NCBI GenBank assembly: GCA_020543525.1
Contig: JAHYIO010000001.1
Location: 186,001 to 250,000 of the forward strand
Source of the DNA: Coriolopsis trogii
Lineage: Eukaryota; Basidiomycota; Agaricomycetes; Polyporales; Polyporaceae
DNA length: 64,000 bases
Direction: 5' to 3'
The notes below the pieces were generated by a model that was not told the DNA's origin, did not search any database, and saw only the letters and a program-made list of their open reading frames with translations. Within the stretch, counting starts at the first letter, position 1, and each line of letters starts with the position of its first letter. Position numbers and translations under genes: made by a program. Positions 36,824-49,854 of this stretch are shown in pieces.

Positions 36824-37575
36824 ATGTCGCAATCTCGCCCTAGTAATCAGTGGGAGGATTTTTCTGATGCCCTCAGAGCCTGCCATGGCCCAGGCGATGT
36901 CCGTAGAAACTCGGACATTCATGCGGCTGGCAATGAAGATACTACCCTCTCAAGCGTTCCGACTAAACTCGTAGGACCTACCGAGGAGAGCTTAGACGTG
37001 ACTAGCGTTCCGTCATACCCTGACCCCGCACGGAGCGCATGCTAACTACACCTCTGGTTCAAAGCTCAAACGCTACTGGCCCGTCCCTATACTCATGACG
37101 GCAGCCCTCGTCCACGGCTCATACCGCAGGCGGGTGCCCAAGAGACTGCCTTACTTTGTGATGAAACCGCCAGGCTGGTACGGCCTGATCGCGGTTTGCG
37201 TTGCGGCCCATGCCGAGGGCGACAAGCTCATTGACAAGATCAACAAGAAGCGCGACCCCGGAGACCGTTGGCGCATAGCTATCTAGAACTTCGCGAGAAC
37301 GTTGCACGTATCCCACAAGGATCCTCCACCGCCGTACTTGAACCCTGGCCTTCTCGACCTCTCACAGAGTGACTTGGAGTCTCCTGTCCGTTCTCCGCGT
37401 CCGATTCGTATTGACGCGCCTGGTTTCCTACAGAGTCTCAGAGTACATGGCTCGACCACCTACGATGTAGCATTCGTACCCAATGGTCCGACAGACGCAC
37501 CCGCTTGTGGGTGAGTGCAGTCGTCCTCGCCGGAAGGACCAGCGTAGACTGGGCCGGAATACTTCAAACTCAAAA
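36824..37575 (+). pseudogene. Decayed tandem copy 1 of an unrecognised family
   Basis: Matches the intact gene at 38609-39814. ATG at 36824 opens MSQSRPSN with a Pro-Gly-(Glu/Asp)-Val-x-Arg block as in the intact copy. After an intron (GTGACT donor near 36998) the second exon reads LKRYWPVPI, then PKRLPYFVMKPPGWYGLIA, AEGDKLIDKI and RWRIAI, and is stopped by an in-frame TAG at 37284-37286 where the intact copy reads IAIANLAR. Coding-like sequence resumes past the stop (DPPPPYLNPGLLDLSQSDLES) and reaches AFVPNGPTDAP and WVSAVVLAG, then ends. The C-terminal exon is absent. Confidence 0.75.
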
Positions 37576-37846
37576 CCTAGTATGTTTTGCCCTGTGTCAT
37601 TATTTGTGCATTCACGGCTCTGACTGCGCAATCGTCAGGCATCGTTTTTGCCTTGTTGTTCACTCACACTGCTGTCGTTGTTATACGCTATCGTTCACAC
37701 CTCGCTCATGTTCATCGTTAACCGCTACTCTGAATGGTAGTACTGGAAGGTTAGTTGTCAGTCTCTCCTTCAGACTAGTCCTACTCCGTCACTCACTCTA
37801 ATCGAGACCCTGCAGGTACTGACCCACGTCCGATCCGCGTCTGTAG

Positions 37847-38170
37847 CTCAAGCGATTCCGGCCCATCCCAATGTACGGCGTCGCATTCCTGATGCACGAC
37901 TGGTATCGCCTTCGGGTTCCGAGGAGACTCATGCTCACTCGCTCTTAGGAGACACGTGAGCTCTCAGTATGGTACGGCACGTTTGCTCTCTGCCACTTCG
38001 CACACTTCGAGGTCGATAGACTCGGTGAAAAGCTCAACAAGAGCCATGATCCAGTGGACAAAGTGGACAAAGCTCACATACGCATCGCCCACCCCACCTT
38101 TGCACGACACATACTATGGAATCTATCTCCCGGTTATGAATCCTGACCTTCTAGATTTCTCAAGCCGATG
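37847..38170 (+). pseudogene. Decayed tandem copy 2 of the same family
   Basis: A TAG acceptor is followed by LKRFRPIPMYGVAF at 37847, matching LIRYWSIPFLGITY of the intact gene. It goes on with RLRVPRRL and then breaks at a TAG and a frameshift. Later blocks match VDRLGEKLN (intact DRLIEKL) and VMNPDLLDFSS (intact RMNPGRLDLSN). The first exon and C-terminal exon are missing. Confidence 0.7.
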
Positions 38171-38608
38171 TTTGAGTAGTATGTTGTTCGCTGTCTGATG
38201 TCGAGCACCTGGATATGTCGAGCCGTGAGAATATCTCTGTGCCTCACGGCGTTCTCGGGTTATCAAACAATGTGTTGAAGACACTATATGTTAGTCCGCA
38301 CGCACCCGAGTTCTAAGGCCACCCGCGAACGTTGCGAAGTGAAGGCTCGAGTTGCAGGTCTGACGATCTTCGGCCACTAAGTAGTAGTAGGTAGCGTGAA
38401 CAAAGTCAGGGTGAGAGTCTGGTATCACTATCAGGCACTATACTATAGTACACAAAAACGGTTTATATGCTTCATTCGGCTACTTACTAGTAGTATTCCT
38501 GCGGGTGTCCTCGTCCATTCCCACGGCTAGCTGCCGAGGGTCAACGTCACCGCCACCGAGCAAGCTTCGCGTTGCGAACGCACCGCGTTTTCGTTGGCTC
38601 TTTCCACC

Positions 38609-39814
38609 ATGGCTGGCTCTCATCCTACACTGGAGAGTATTGCTGCACAAATCAACGCCGCTGACCCTGGCGAGGTTACCAGGAAATCAGATGATCTCCG
38701 ACATGCTCAGGCTGCAGCAGCGGGTGGCAAAGACCGCCTCCGACCGATCAGACTCAAAGACCCAACACTGAAAGATCCCGGCGTAAATACAGCTTCATAC
38801 TATACATCTGATCTGGAGTGTCGAGCATGCTGATTGTCTTTTACTCACACTCGGCAGCTCATACGATACTGGTCCATCCCTTTCCTCGGCATAACGTACC
38901 TCGCCCACAGGGCCGTCCGTGCCCGGATACCGAGGAGACTTCCCAACTTCGTACTGCCACTGCCAGCCTGGTATGGCCTGATTGCGACGTGCTTTGTGGC
39001 ACAAGCCGAGGGTGACAGACTCATTGAGAAGCTGCACTATGACCGAGAATCCAGCGACGACAAGTATCGTATAGCCATCGCGAACCTCGCGCGAAAGCTA
39101 TACGACGTATGCCAGCTCGAGCCTCTACCACCCTCCAGAATGAACCCTGGCCGTCTCGACCTCTCGAACAGTGACGTGCACAACCGCAATCGCTCCGCCG
39201 GGCCTCGCTGACATCCATCATTTCATCTTCTCACACAGAGGACTCCAATGGCTCGATTACCTCGTGGCTCGAATCTGAACGCCGGCGCCTTCGTGCCCAG
39301 TGGTCCGACCGCTCGACCCGCGTTTGGGTGAGCGGGATACTCTTGGCCGGGATGGAGAAGGTCAACTTGAGTGACCATGACGCGAGCGTCCTCGTCACCC
39401 TCGTGTCGGAATACATAATCACCGACCACCCAATCCACATGTCCAGCGTACGTTTCTCATATTCCGCCTCTCACCCACTGACTGACGTACCTCTGGCAGC
39501 CTTTCCAACCCACACTACGGAACACAGTTTACTCCCTATTGTTTCTGTTCAACACGGCTGTAGTGATGCTCCTCAAGCCGGGAGGCAACTTGTACATTGG
39601 CTTCAGGGGTGGGCAAACGTACCTGCTCCTCCGTTTGGCGTACCAGATGTTCGGGTACAAGTACGCCTTTGTATCGTCCTTGCACAGTCTAGAGGACCCC
39701 GAGCGAGCATGGCAGGCCCTTGTGACGGGCTTGCAAACCGATGCGGCAGATCGCAAAGCCGTCCGCCAGGCGAAGGAAAACGGGCCGGAGTTCCTAAAGC
39801 TCAAGACTTACTGA
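38609..39814 (+). CDS. Unrecognised protein, intact member of a local tandem family
   Basis: I do not recognise the family. Four exons join in phase: 38609-38782, 38858-39170, 39239-39447, 39500-39814, giving 336 residues. The first exon is polar (MAGSHPTLESIAAQIN). The second starts LIRYWSIPFLGITYLAHRA, with a moderately hydrophobic opening, then a helix-rich part (AEGDRLIEKLHYDRE). The third has SWLESERRRLRAQWSDRSTRVW and a hydrophobic SGILLAGM. The fourth has LLFLFNTAVVMLL, which could be a membrane segment, then LYIGFRGGQTYLLLRLAYQMFGY, ending KLKTY. A membrane-associated protein is possible. Two decayed copies lie directly upstream on the same strand. The third exon frame was chosen because it joins in phase on both sides. 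Confidence 0.72.
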
Positions 39815-40128
39815 TATGGTGCTGTGCTCCGCGTCCCTGCTTTATGCAGTTGTACGGTATCGCTGACTTCTTGATATGCAGGCACCGATACCCCGCTGCC
39901 TTTCTTCCACACTGCTCTCGTCGTTACACGCTGTCACTCCCCGCTCATGTTGTTGTGCACTCCCATCCCATCGCTAACTGACCGTGCTTTGTCCTCGAAC
40001 TCCTCTCTCATTATCAAATACGATACCTCCTACACACGGCACGCTCAAGATGACACAGATCGCCCAGGTGTCGCCTCATACTGATCACCACACCTTTACA
40101 AAGAGCGGTATGCGCGAACGAACATGCC

Positions 40129-43100
40129 CTACGCAGCCGAGTCAAGCCGCCGCAACAATGCAGACAGCAAATCCTCAATCTTCTGCATCCGACCGTCCAA
40201 CGCCCCCATGCGTTCCCGCAACACCGCCTCCGCACTCGTCGTCAGGGCCAGAGCGCCCTTACCCCCAATCGTTTGTCTGAGTTCGTCGACCTTGCCATCG
40301 AGCGCATCGAAGCGCAGAGCGGACCCCCGTTGCAGAGCGTCCATCCTCGTCTCCAGAGCCTCCATGCGGCTGTGAAGCACAGCCGGATGGCCGAGCTCGG
40401 AGTGGCCTTCCTCGCGGGGCTGCTGGCAAAGCACGAGCCCATGCGTCGCTTTGTGCTTGCCTTTCATGCTCGTGTTTTCTGCCTCGCAGGAGGAGCATAG
40501 GAAGGTATCGTCTAACATAGACGTTGAGATCCCGACGTACGTTGTAAGAAACAGTATGATCATCGATTCATGGAAACGCACCTTCGCATTCAATGCAGTA
40601 CCAGCATGGGCGTGCGACGGGAGCATGGCAAGCCATGCATGACAAGCCACGACCGGCCTTCCCGCACGCATTCCGGACTTCTCCACGATACTGCAAATCT
40701 TCCCCAACCTCCCAGCTCTGGACCGTGTGGGTGTCAGAGAGCGCCTCCTCCGCTCTAATGAGCGCGTCGTGCGCTGCGCGGTAGGTGCCACCGAACTCCC
40801 TGTGTCGGTGGATGACCCTACGCAGTTTCAGGAGACGGTGAGACGGGAAGTGCGGGGACGCGAGGTCTGCGCGCCTGTCGGGCCCAATGATGGCCGACAT
40901 GCACTCCGGCTTCTCGCAGACGTCGACTGTCCGTCGAGGCGCATGGCAATCGAGACAGATGTATCGAGCTCCGGAGATAGTCGTGCGACAATGAGAACAC
41001 GCGACGCCGCTGAAAGACAGGAAAGCCATCAGCAGTGTCATCACCCAGCCCAGGACCAGAACCAGAACCAGACGCACTAGTGCTTCGGAGCAAGCCGTTG
41101 GCGATACTCGTGAACCATGCAGTAGAAGCGTGCCTCAGACGGTGTCATGTTGCGGTAGCAGTGCATGGCGGTCTCCCACACGTCGACGCCATCATCTCGC
41201 CTGATCTCCCCAGAGCGGATAATTTGGAGGTAGCGCTGACGCGTCTTCTGGCGCTCCTCAATGAAGGATCTTGCAAAAAGCCGTCGTCGCACTTGATCGC
41301 GCACAGCCGAGAGAGCGAAGGTCCACAAAGCCCTAGGTTTGTTCCTCTGAAGTTCCACAGAACGCGGCCAAAATCGCATGGCTTCGCAGGATAGCCGTTT
41401 GAGGAAGAAAGTGCCCCTGTCGTTGTTGGAGTTACATTTCCACTTCCCAGAGAAGACGCGCCCGTCGTCGTCAAGAGTTCCCCAGAAGCGCCTAGGCCAG
41501 AGTCGAGCAGCGTAGGTGACGGTGAAGGCGTAGTCAGTGGACCCCTTGCTGTCCTTCCTGACATCCCCTACTAGCTTCCACCTCGTGCCTGAAGGGATGC
41601 TGCCAGAGGCGATGAACTGATTCGACTTGGAGGTACCGGCATGGAGGTCGAACAAGACCATTGGCTCACAGGGAGACAAGACCTCGTTGCCGATAAAGCC
41701 ACACCAATGGCCGAGTCTGTACCACGTTCAATGTCCTTCAAGAAAGGGTAGAAGTAATCGACATACATAACATGCAATGCGCCTTGAGCCTGCCTATCCT
41801 CAGGGGACTCGACGTACTCCGGGATGGTCAGGGGGTCTTCGGTGTTCTCCACTGGATGATTGAGGATATCTGCTGGATTGATGGTGTGATCTTCTTCGGC
41901 GTCGTTGTAAGCAAGCTCGATCCAACGAGACTCGCGCAGCCGTTCGAAAGACCAAAGAGGTGAGGAGTCATGCCAGTAGTTGAACTAGAAGGTGAATTCT
42001 CAGTCGTGAGTTGTTTTCCAGGGCAAGGGGTACTACGCCTACCATTTCGAACGCAAAGATCTTGAACTGTTGGTTGGGATCATAGTTTTGCTGCTTGAAA
42101 AGGTCTGACGAGGGAATGAGGACGCGACGGAATGCTGCTCTCAATTGGAACACTCACTTTCTAGATCATTGTGTCGGACATGAACTGCACGGAACACGCG
42201 TTCGAGCGTGTCAGCCGAGTCCCAGAGCTCGTCCTTGTGGAGTACTGTTGTGCGAGCTATGCGAAAGATCTCAAAGTCGCGCTTGAGGAGAAGATACAAT
42301 AATAGGAAGAGGTGCTGTTGCCCAGGTAAGCATCCATGCTTAGTCCCAAAATGGACGCGACTTGCCTTCTCAATTCTGCCGGGGCCAACAACTAGAAGCA
42401 ACGTGTCCGGAGCATCGATGTCGTATCGCACGGTCTCCAGACGCTCCCTGATGTCTTGTTCCTGTTGTATGATGTGACTGTTGAACTTCTCTCGCAGAAC
42501 CGGGGTCCACTCGGCTCTGCGGAAGCCAGAGGTCAATTCAGTTACGTAGGACCAGACACTGTCCAGATATCGCTCGACGAAACGACGATTGGCGGGGAGG
42601 ATAAGTGACTTAATGGCGAACATCTTCTCGAGTAATTCGTCGATTTCTACGATGTATTGGGTCATCGCCATCTGCCATCCTGTGGTAGAGATTATGAGAC
42701 GTAAGTGTAACGAATTCGCACGAGCATACCGACTGCCCAATACGCCATCCAGTGAAGAAGACTGTATAAAGAATGAGAATAATGATAAATTCTGGGACCT
42801 GTAGACCTTACCTCCAATTGGCCGGTCGAGATGTTGTGAACGTATTCGCTTCGGCGACAGTAATGAACCCCGAGGCATCGTCGTCGAAAGCTTCTATGAT
42901 CGCTTGTAAGCGGGTGACATTGATATACTCGAGAGCCCACTCGTCCTCCTGGGTAACTTGAGTATCGTATTCGCACGCGCCGAAGGTAGTCCCATTCTTC
43001 TTGATTTTGTCGAGTTTCTCCAGGCAGTAATCACGCAATGCCAGAACGAAGTGCCTCGCCTTGACATTTCCCCGCCACCTCTGTGACAGGATCAGTAGAG

Positions 43101-44666
43101 AGCCTGAAGTGTAATCATGAGAACCTGCCATCTCCTTCCAGATGTTGCGCAAATCCTGTACGTCGTGTAAGTCTGACAGATTTCTGCATGCATGAATCCG
43201 ATCACATACCGGGTCAATGATCCTATCATGAGGTCCAGCAGTGACAGCATTGACTACCAAGTCCCCCGCATGGTGAACGATCCTCCGCATCTCGTCCGCG
43301 AGCTCTCGTTGCTGCATCCTGAATTTCCGCTCAAAGGTCTCCATGTTGTTGGCGATAGCGATGTCGGGATCATCGAGGACGTCAGCCTTCAGCGCCTGGA
43401 AATCTGTCGTACTTTGTCGTTGGGGTATTTTGACTGTAGGTGTCGGCGAGGATCGTTCTCTGTACAAGCTCGCGAGCAGTTGCTCGTTTCCCAGGACCGC
43501 CGCTGTACCGCCGCGTCGCTCGATGAGTGAACTAAGTTCGCGTTCCTCTGGTGATACACTCTGTCGCAAGAGTGCGATGATTCGATCGACCCTAAAAAGG
43601 CCAGTGAGTTTCAGATCGTAACGCATGATCAACGAACAGTCCCACTTGTAGTCGAGCATGTCGAGCTTGCGATGCGCGACGTCAATGTTGACGCCCAAGT
43701 GGATTGCCAAGGCGAACTCGATATCCGCTCGACGCTTGTTGAACCTTTGGATGAACACCTGGAGCGCATCATCCCACCTATAACCTTGGAGAACCTTCGA
43801 CAGCATCTTCTTTTTCGCGTACGCGTCGCACGCGTTGGCACATTCCTTGATATCTTCTTCCATTAAATCAACGAGATTTTTGAGACGCTCTTGTATGGTC
43901 TTCCCATCCTTGCCAACATGCCCGTCAACCACGTTCTGCAGCCTGAAAGAGGTTAGCTACATGATGATGCCAGAGTGAACCACGTACTCTACCAGTGCAG
44001 TCATCATGTCCCGCATCTCAAGGAACATCAGCCCGATCTTCTTGTCGTTCTCTCGCCGTTTGAGGTCTAGCTCGATCGCGACCTTGAACGCACCAACAGC
44101 GACTGATACGATGCATGAGCGTCCTGCATGACAGGAACGAGAGGAGCACGTACGCTGAATGAACGGATGGATCGCAGCTACGTCTTGTAGGACCTTCAAG
44201 AGCTCCGGAAGACCCTCGACGAATGTGTTTGTGCCACATTGCGCAAGCCTCGCTCCACTTCCCTCGAGCCCGGAAGTCAGCGGAGAAGTCATGGTCGCGA
44301 TGTACTCCATCTCGGTATTCAACGTGAGACCCCGGTCCTCTGCCAAAATAAATCAGTTCGCGTCAGACAACCAATGAGGACGAAGAACCCACCTTTTCCC
44401 CTACGATACTTCCCCTTCCGATATTGGTTGAAGCTGGTCACCGCCGCATCGAGGGCCAGTGACGCGGAGCGAAAGCGCACAGGCCGAGTGCTCAAAGGGA
44501 CCTTCTCTTCACCTCCGGAGACTATCGCATCGGAGGAGAGGGTGACCCCGGAACTCCCACTAGAAAGAGAAGAGGATCGCGAGACCGAGAACGTCGCCGA
44601 TCGTGGCTCGGGTGAGGTGGTGAGCTCCTGCTCCAGGAAAGTAGTCGGATGGTCTGTTGCCGACAT
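40129..44666 (-). CDS. Long EF-hand and Cys/His zinc-module protein with NLR-like helical N-terminus
   Basis: A long multi-exon gene of unknown role, probably calcium- and zinc-binding and cytoplasmic. It starts at the ATG 44664-44666 with a Ser-rich leader. An alpha-helical part follows (FVEGLPELLKVLQDVAAIHPF, then FKVAIELDLKRRENDKK and LMFLEMRDMM) that resembles the N-terminal helical domains of agaricomycete NLR and cell-death proteins. A long helical region runs to an EF-hand loop, FDDDASGFITVAEA, near 42.85 kb. After another helical domain (42.7-42.15 kb) and a beta-rich part (41.68-41.3 kb) come two Cys modules: CSHCRTTISGARYICLDC, and CMACHAPVARPCWYCIECE joined across an intron to TFLCSSCE with a later HKATHGLVLC, like ZZ-type fingers. 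A coiled coil (SRMEALETRMDALQ) ends the protein at the stop at 40129. Middle exon joins are not all settled; two adjacent genes remain possible. Confidence 0.7.
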
Positions 44667-45282
44667 GGTGGAGGCGAGTCACAGTTGAGAGGGGGGAAGG
44701 TAGCTGCGGGTGGAAGTTGGACCATATATTCACTTACGTTACCAGCGCTAGGAGCGATCCGCCGCAGGGCTGCTAACGGTGACAGCAAGCATAGAAGATA
44801 CGTGCAAGGTTTGGGAACCCCCAGTCATCGAAGCACCGGAGCCGCTATGCCCGCTCCGAGCTTCGTGAACATACTGGGTTGGCCTCAACATCTAGATGCC
44901 GACTCTGCTGTGCTAGCCAGTGCAATACTACCTCCGCGACCGGACCACTTGTACGTTATGTCTGATCGTCGTGAAATCTGTACACAGGCCACACTTACAG
45001 CCTCATTTCACCCCTTCTATCTTGATGGTCTGGTCTGTACGTCGTCCCCTGCACTACAGAAGCGTCAGAACGATAGAGGCGAGCACGAGCACGCAATGTG
45101 AGAAATGGAAGACGAGAAGCGCATTGCGCATTACATCTGCGAGCTATCTGTCCACGTGAGTGTATAATATAGAGGATCACGGCTTCCTTCCGTCCATCTT
45201 TAGTATTAAGCACTGTCAGCGTATGCCACGACGTCAAGATAATGGCTGACCTGCCTCATACACCATAATCCGTCCTTTCTGT
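44667..45282. other. Intergenic stretch between two minus-strand genes
   Basis: Contains the promoter of the EF-hand gene. A plus-strand open run (about 44850-45100) begins MPAPSFVNILGW and could be a short gene fragment; nothing supports it further. Confidence 0.35.
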
Positions 45283-48200
45283 CTATGCGTCCTTCGAAGG
45301 GCGATCGACTGGCGAGAGGGCGCCGAGCTTGAATTCCGGGACTCCTATCCCGTGAATGTGGTACTGCTCTCCAACGAGTTCCTTCGTCGCGACCATCAGC
45401 TTGTCGAGCCGCAGAACAATGCCATACGCCGTGGTGACTCCGACAGAAAAGCACCTATGTCAAACCTACACGTCAGCAAACGCCCAAGCTGTAGCCTTCG
45501 CTGAACGACAGCTCACGTACAGGTACTGTTCGTTCTCAAGGGTATCAATGGTCATCGTCCGTGGGAGTCCGTAATCATCATCCGCTTCCTGTCGTATCAC
45601 ATTCAGGCCGTGTTGATGTGCCATGAACCTATCCAGCAGCGGACAAGGCGTGATCTGCGGAAGAGGGTTCCCTGTCCGAAGTGCGGTTGAGACCATGCCT
45701 ATGAGCATACGCGAGACGTGAGCACGCAGTATAAAGCTTCGAAAATGCATCCTCGGCGTACTGATCACGGCGAGAACGTCGCCCTGGAAGTCGGCATCGA
45801 GTAAACGCGTCCTTCGGAGGAACGCGCGCGACCACGCCGGCTGAAGATGCTCCACGACGGACATAAGGTGTGACAGCAGATATGCAATCTGCCTGAGAGG
45901 GGTGTCAGCTTCAAGGCGCTCCGTTCTACAGGGGCCACTCACAACTGGAGGTCTAGAATCTTTTGATAGCGTTCACCCGGCCAGCGGCCTCGGAGGGAAA
46001 ACTACCCACGGCCGCTGTCAGAACTCCACGAGAATGCTCGGTTGGCGGCCAACGTACCTCATAGATGATATTTGTCTTAAGGACGAGCGATCGCTTCAGC
46101 TTCAGCCGAATGGCGACAAGACTCTGAACAATTTCTCCTCTCGTGACTTCCTGATGCTCCCTTGTATTCGCAAAAGAGACGATGGAGCAATACACAGCGC
46201 CGAGTTCAGAAACTGTGGTAGACATCATCGTGCGCTGATATCTCCGGAGGGTCGTTGACGGTGGGAGGAACGAGAACAGGCTGATTGTCGTTCAGTATAC
46301 AGCATCAATCTTCCGTGGATGTCGGGCACTCACAATGCTGCGGTCACACCACACGCGACGAGAACAAACCGCCTCTACAAATCTCAGTTAGATCGAAACG
46401 TAACAACACTCCGTTATTCACTCACCCATGCGAGCTCCCAACCCATATATCTGAAGGGCAGGGTAGTATGTGTATTTTGCCAGGAGTAGCCGATTACGAG
46501 AGCGATCGTCACGAAGAAGATGATGTTCGTCATCGGTGGCACCGGCCAATACAGCCTTCCAAAGAAGAGGAACGGCGCGCAGACTGCGAGTACGGCAGCC
46601 AAGCCGTAGTGGTTCCCGTGACCCGACCCGGTGGAGATGTACCACATCGCAGTCCCAACGAGGCCACCCATAAGCGTGCTGACAATACGAGCTACAAGGC
46701 CAAATGTAGTGTCGCCGCGAAAGCGAGCCAGAGTGAGCTGCCCCATGAAACTAGTCGCCCAGATTGAGCCTTGAATTGGTCAAACAACAATGATGCGCAC
46801 GTACATGCCCCAAGTGAATCGTTGCGCTACAATCATGGTAAGCATATGTAAGGTATTGGTAGACCCTTGACGTACCATACGCGAAAGCAGCAGTAGTCTT
46901 CAAGAAGCTTGGTATGCACAGAATGACTGGGTGTTGATGCATCAATACTGTGACAACTTCTGAACATGAAGCGTGACGGACCTGTAAGTATTCCGGCCTT
47001 GATCGCGAATAAGACATTCCCGCGGCCCATAGAGGACACGATGTCGTAGACCCAGTGCATCAGATATTGGAACATGTTGGCTGGGGGTAGAGCGTCCGGA
47101 TCGCGCCGCCGAGTCATCCCGAGGTCGTCGTCCCACTCCGGTTGTATACCAGGAATAGTGTCTGCGGAAGTAATGTTAATATCGTGCGTATCATCATTTC
47201 CTGATTTTGGATATACATACCAGGATCTTCGTCGTCTGCATGTTCCATGTCCTCCGTAGCAATCCAAGGTCCCCACTCGAGGATCTTCCTGATAGGCGCG
47301 ACGAGCCACCACAGTCTTGGTTTATGGCATTCCTTCTCCAGCTTGATGATCATGTCGAGCTATGTGCATGTAGCGTGAGACATCGTCCGTCATGAGGATA
47401 GGAGGAGCTTACGATCTCGATGAGGATGCTAGAAAACCGCATGAGATGGTACTGGTACATGTAACAGTGGAACAGATAGCGATGCGGCGGAGGGTCGTGG
47501 TGACCCGAGGAATCGGAGACATGTTTGGGATCGAAGGCGGAGCGGTAGGGGTCTAAGACGCGAAGTCTGTCATGGGAGTTAGCTCAAATGGTTTGGAGGT
47601 ACCTAAAGACGAACATACCGTTTCTCCTTCTTGAATCTTGCCAGTGCCTCCTTCACATCAGCATTCAGTGCCTCCAGCTTGGCGAGACGCTCCTGTCTAA
47701 CTCGCTGCACTTTTGCATGGCTCCCGAAACTTCCGCGCCGCACCTCTGCGAACCACGATTGAACGCCCTTAAGGACTCCCTGGGTGCTCTCAAGCAGCGG
47801 ATCACAGGCCTCATGTAACAAGGCAACGAACTCTGGCGTGTAGTCGTGGTCGAGATGTGAGAACCGATTCGCTTCAAACGCCATGTACCGCTGAGACTCG
47901 AACACGCCAACAGCAGTCTCTGCCGATGACGCCGTCGTGACGCGTGCAAGCGAGAGCGCGTGGGCGAGGTTGAGAAGCGAGAAGTGCAGGTGGTGGTCAT
48001 GACTGGCCTCCTGGTGGTGCGCTAGCCGGAGATGGAGGTAACGCGAGAGGGAACGGGGATTGCGCGGCGTAGAACCCAATCTCTGGAGGTTCCGTCTCCT
48101 GGGAGCAGCTTGGTCATGATCCTCTCGGAGACCGCTCGGAGGGCTCGCGGGGCTCGCGGGAGTCCCAGGCGTACTCGCCCGAGGGGTACCGATACGCGAC

Positions 48201-49486
48201 GGGATAGGGGTGACGGGGAAACGCTCCCGCGTAGGCTCGATAAGAGTGAAGAATATGTTCATCCCATTCGCGCGCGTGACTAGACGTCGGATCGACATCT
48301 GGAACTCTCCGATGTGCGTAGGAGAGAAACGGCCATAGACGATGTCCTGCTTCAGAAGTCGCGACATGGCGCCTGCTTGTCCAAGCCCGCCTTCGGACTT
48401 CGCAAGCGCAGCACTCAGGCTCTTCACTGTGTCCTTGAACTTGTCCGAAGAGGGGTCGAGGGAGAGAACCGTCCGATGCTGGGTCAGGAAGCCGTTCAAA
48501 GGATCAAGCACCCCGTGCAATGTGCGCGTATACTGTGCGGTGACTGTACATGGAAAGATGATCGCAGAGAAAAATATACACAGCGCGCAGTGGAATGCGA
48601 GGGGAATAGCGATGACTTGACCGATCAAATAGAATGGGAATGGATAGAGAACGGCGGTGGTGATAGAGATGTCGATGCCGATGCATGCGAAGATAGTGGC
48701 GAAGAGATAAGGCCCGGGTCCTAGTCTTGCCTTCAGATACAGGAAGAATGCGCTGCCCAAAAAGACGAAGACCGCGAGTATAACCGTAGGGCCAGCCTCG
48801 ACATACTGAGCGTTCAGCACCGCGTTGATATCAGGGTTGTAATCTATGTTGGTCCTAGCCAGATTGGCCAAGAAAATACCTAGACAGGTCCACCTGCAAA
48901 AGCGTTATTACATCAATGCCTTGTGGACAAAGGAGTGGACTTACGCCCAAGCAGTCACGACGAATGTGATAAATATCAGCTCCCGCTCAAGGACAGCGAG
49001 GAATGGGTCAAAGGGAGCATCCAGGAAAGAGGCTAGGCCAATATTAGTTGACTATATGCGCGACATGTGCACCGAGACTCACATACTAGTATGAGAAAGC
49101 TCCCCTTTTGCCGTGTCAAGTCAGAACAGAATACCATCGGAGATTGGAGCGCACTGTACCTGGCCCATCAAGTCGGAAGTCCTCGGGATGATCATAAGCA
49201 CCGCAGACACCCAGCAGACCACTGCACAACGGATGACCGGCTTGAGCTTGGACCACGTGAAGTTTGCTGGTATCCAGCCGAGGTCAATTGGTAGAGCCCG
49301 TACCAGACGAGAGGATAGAGTGCTTCGTCTAGACTCCCCAGACGTCCCTCGTGTCTTCTCCGCGTTCCCGTTCGATCCGCGCGCAGGATCTGTTGGGATA
49401 CGCACATGCTTCTGAGGGCGAGGAGTAGGTTCCTCGTCAATGTCTTCGTCTCCGAGACGCGGGTCGTATCGTTCGGGAGAGGTCAT
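45283..49486 (-). CDS. ArAE/DUF2421-type multi-span membrane transporter
   Basis: Large membrane protein of the fungal putative ER transporter family (six-span N-terminal module plus DUF2421/aromatic-acid-exporter-like C-terminal half). The start is at ATG 49484-49486 with a disordered, charged cytosolic leader (MTSPERYDPRLGDEDIDEE). Hydrophobic spans follow: VIRCAVVCWVSAVLMIIP, FITFVVTAWAWTCLGIFLA, VILAVFVFLGSAFFLYL, YLFATIFACIGIDISITTAV and FYLIGQVIAIPLAFH. A long soluble part has a Pro/Ser-rich loop (ASTPGTPASPASPPSG) and helices with MAFEANRFSHLDHDYTPEF. The second membrane module shows GLVARIVSTLMGGLVGTAMW and FFVTIALVIGYSW. The cytosolic tail ends LGALSPVDRPSKDA. Many short introns interrupt the second half. 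Substrate unknown; export of organic acids or toxic compounds is a guess from distant relatives. Confidence 0.82.
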
Positions 49487-49854
49487 GGACGGAATAGTGT
49501 AGTGATCTATTCGCGCTGCCGATAGATTTTTTATGTGGACCTAAACTTGTTGTCGCGTCCCCTCGCGAGGTCGTCGTCCAAGAGATCGCTTGGAACAAAG
49601 TCTTCGCGGTCCTGAGCCTTGTCGTCGCGTTCCCCGCAGCGCAGACGTCGTGGAAAAGAGCAAAGATGGCAATGGACATGGAGAGTCGTCATAGCTGAAG
49701 GAGACACGGTAGCCGGCCCAGAGCGCGGCGCGGGATCGCGGACTATGTTCGTCCGAAATAGACGCCCGAATCCCAGCGCCGTCCCCGGTCAGCTGCAGCA
49801 CACCGTAAAGACAGACAGCGATCAGACCACCAACGCCGACGACGAGTGCTTGTC
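49487..49854. promoter_or_regulatory. Divergent promoter between the transporter and LSM6
   Basis: A 368-base gap between two outward-pointing start codons. It must carry both promoters and 5' leaders. I see no clear TATA box. Confidence 0.5.
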
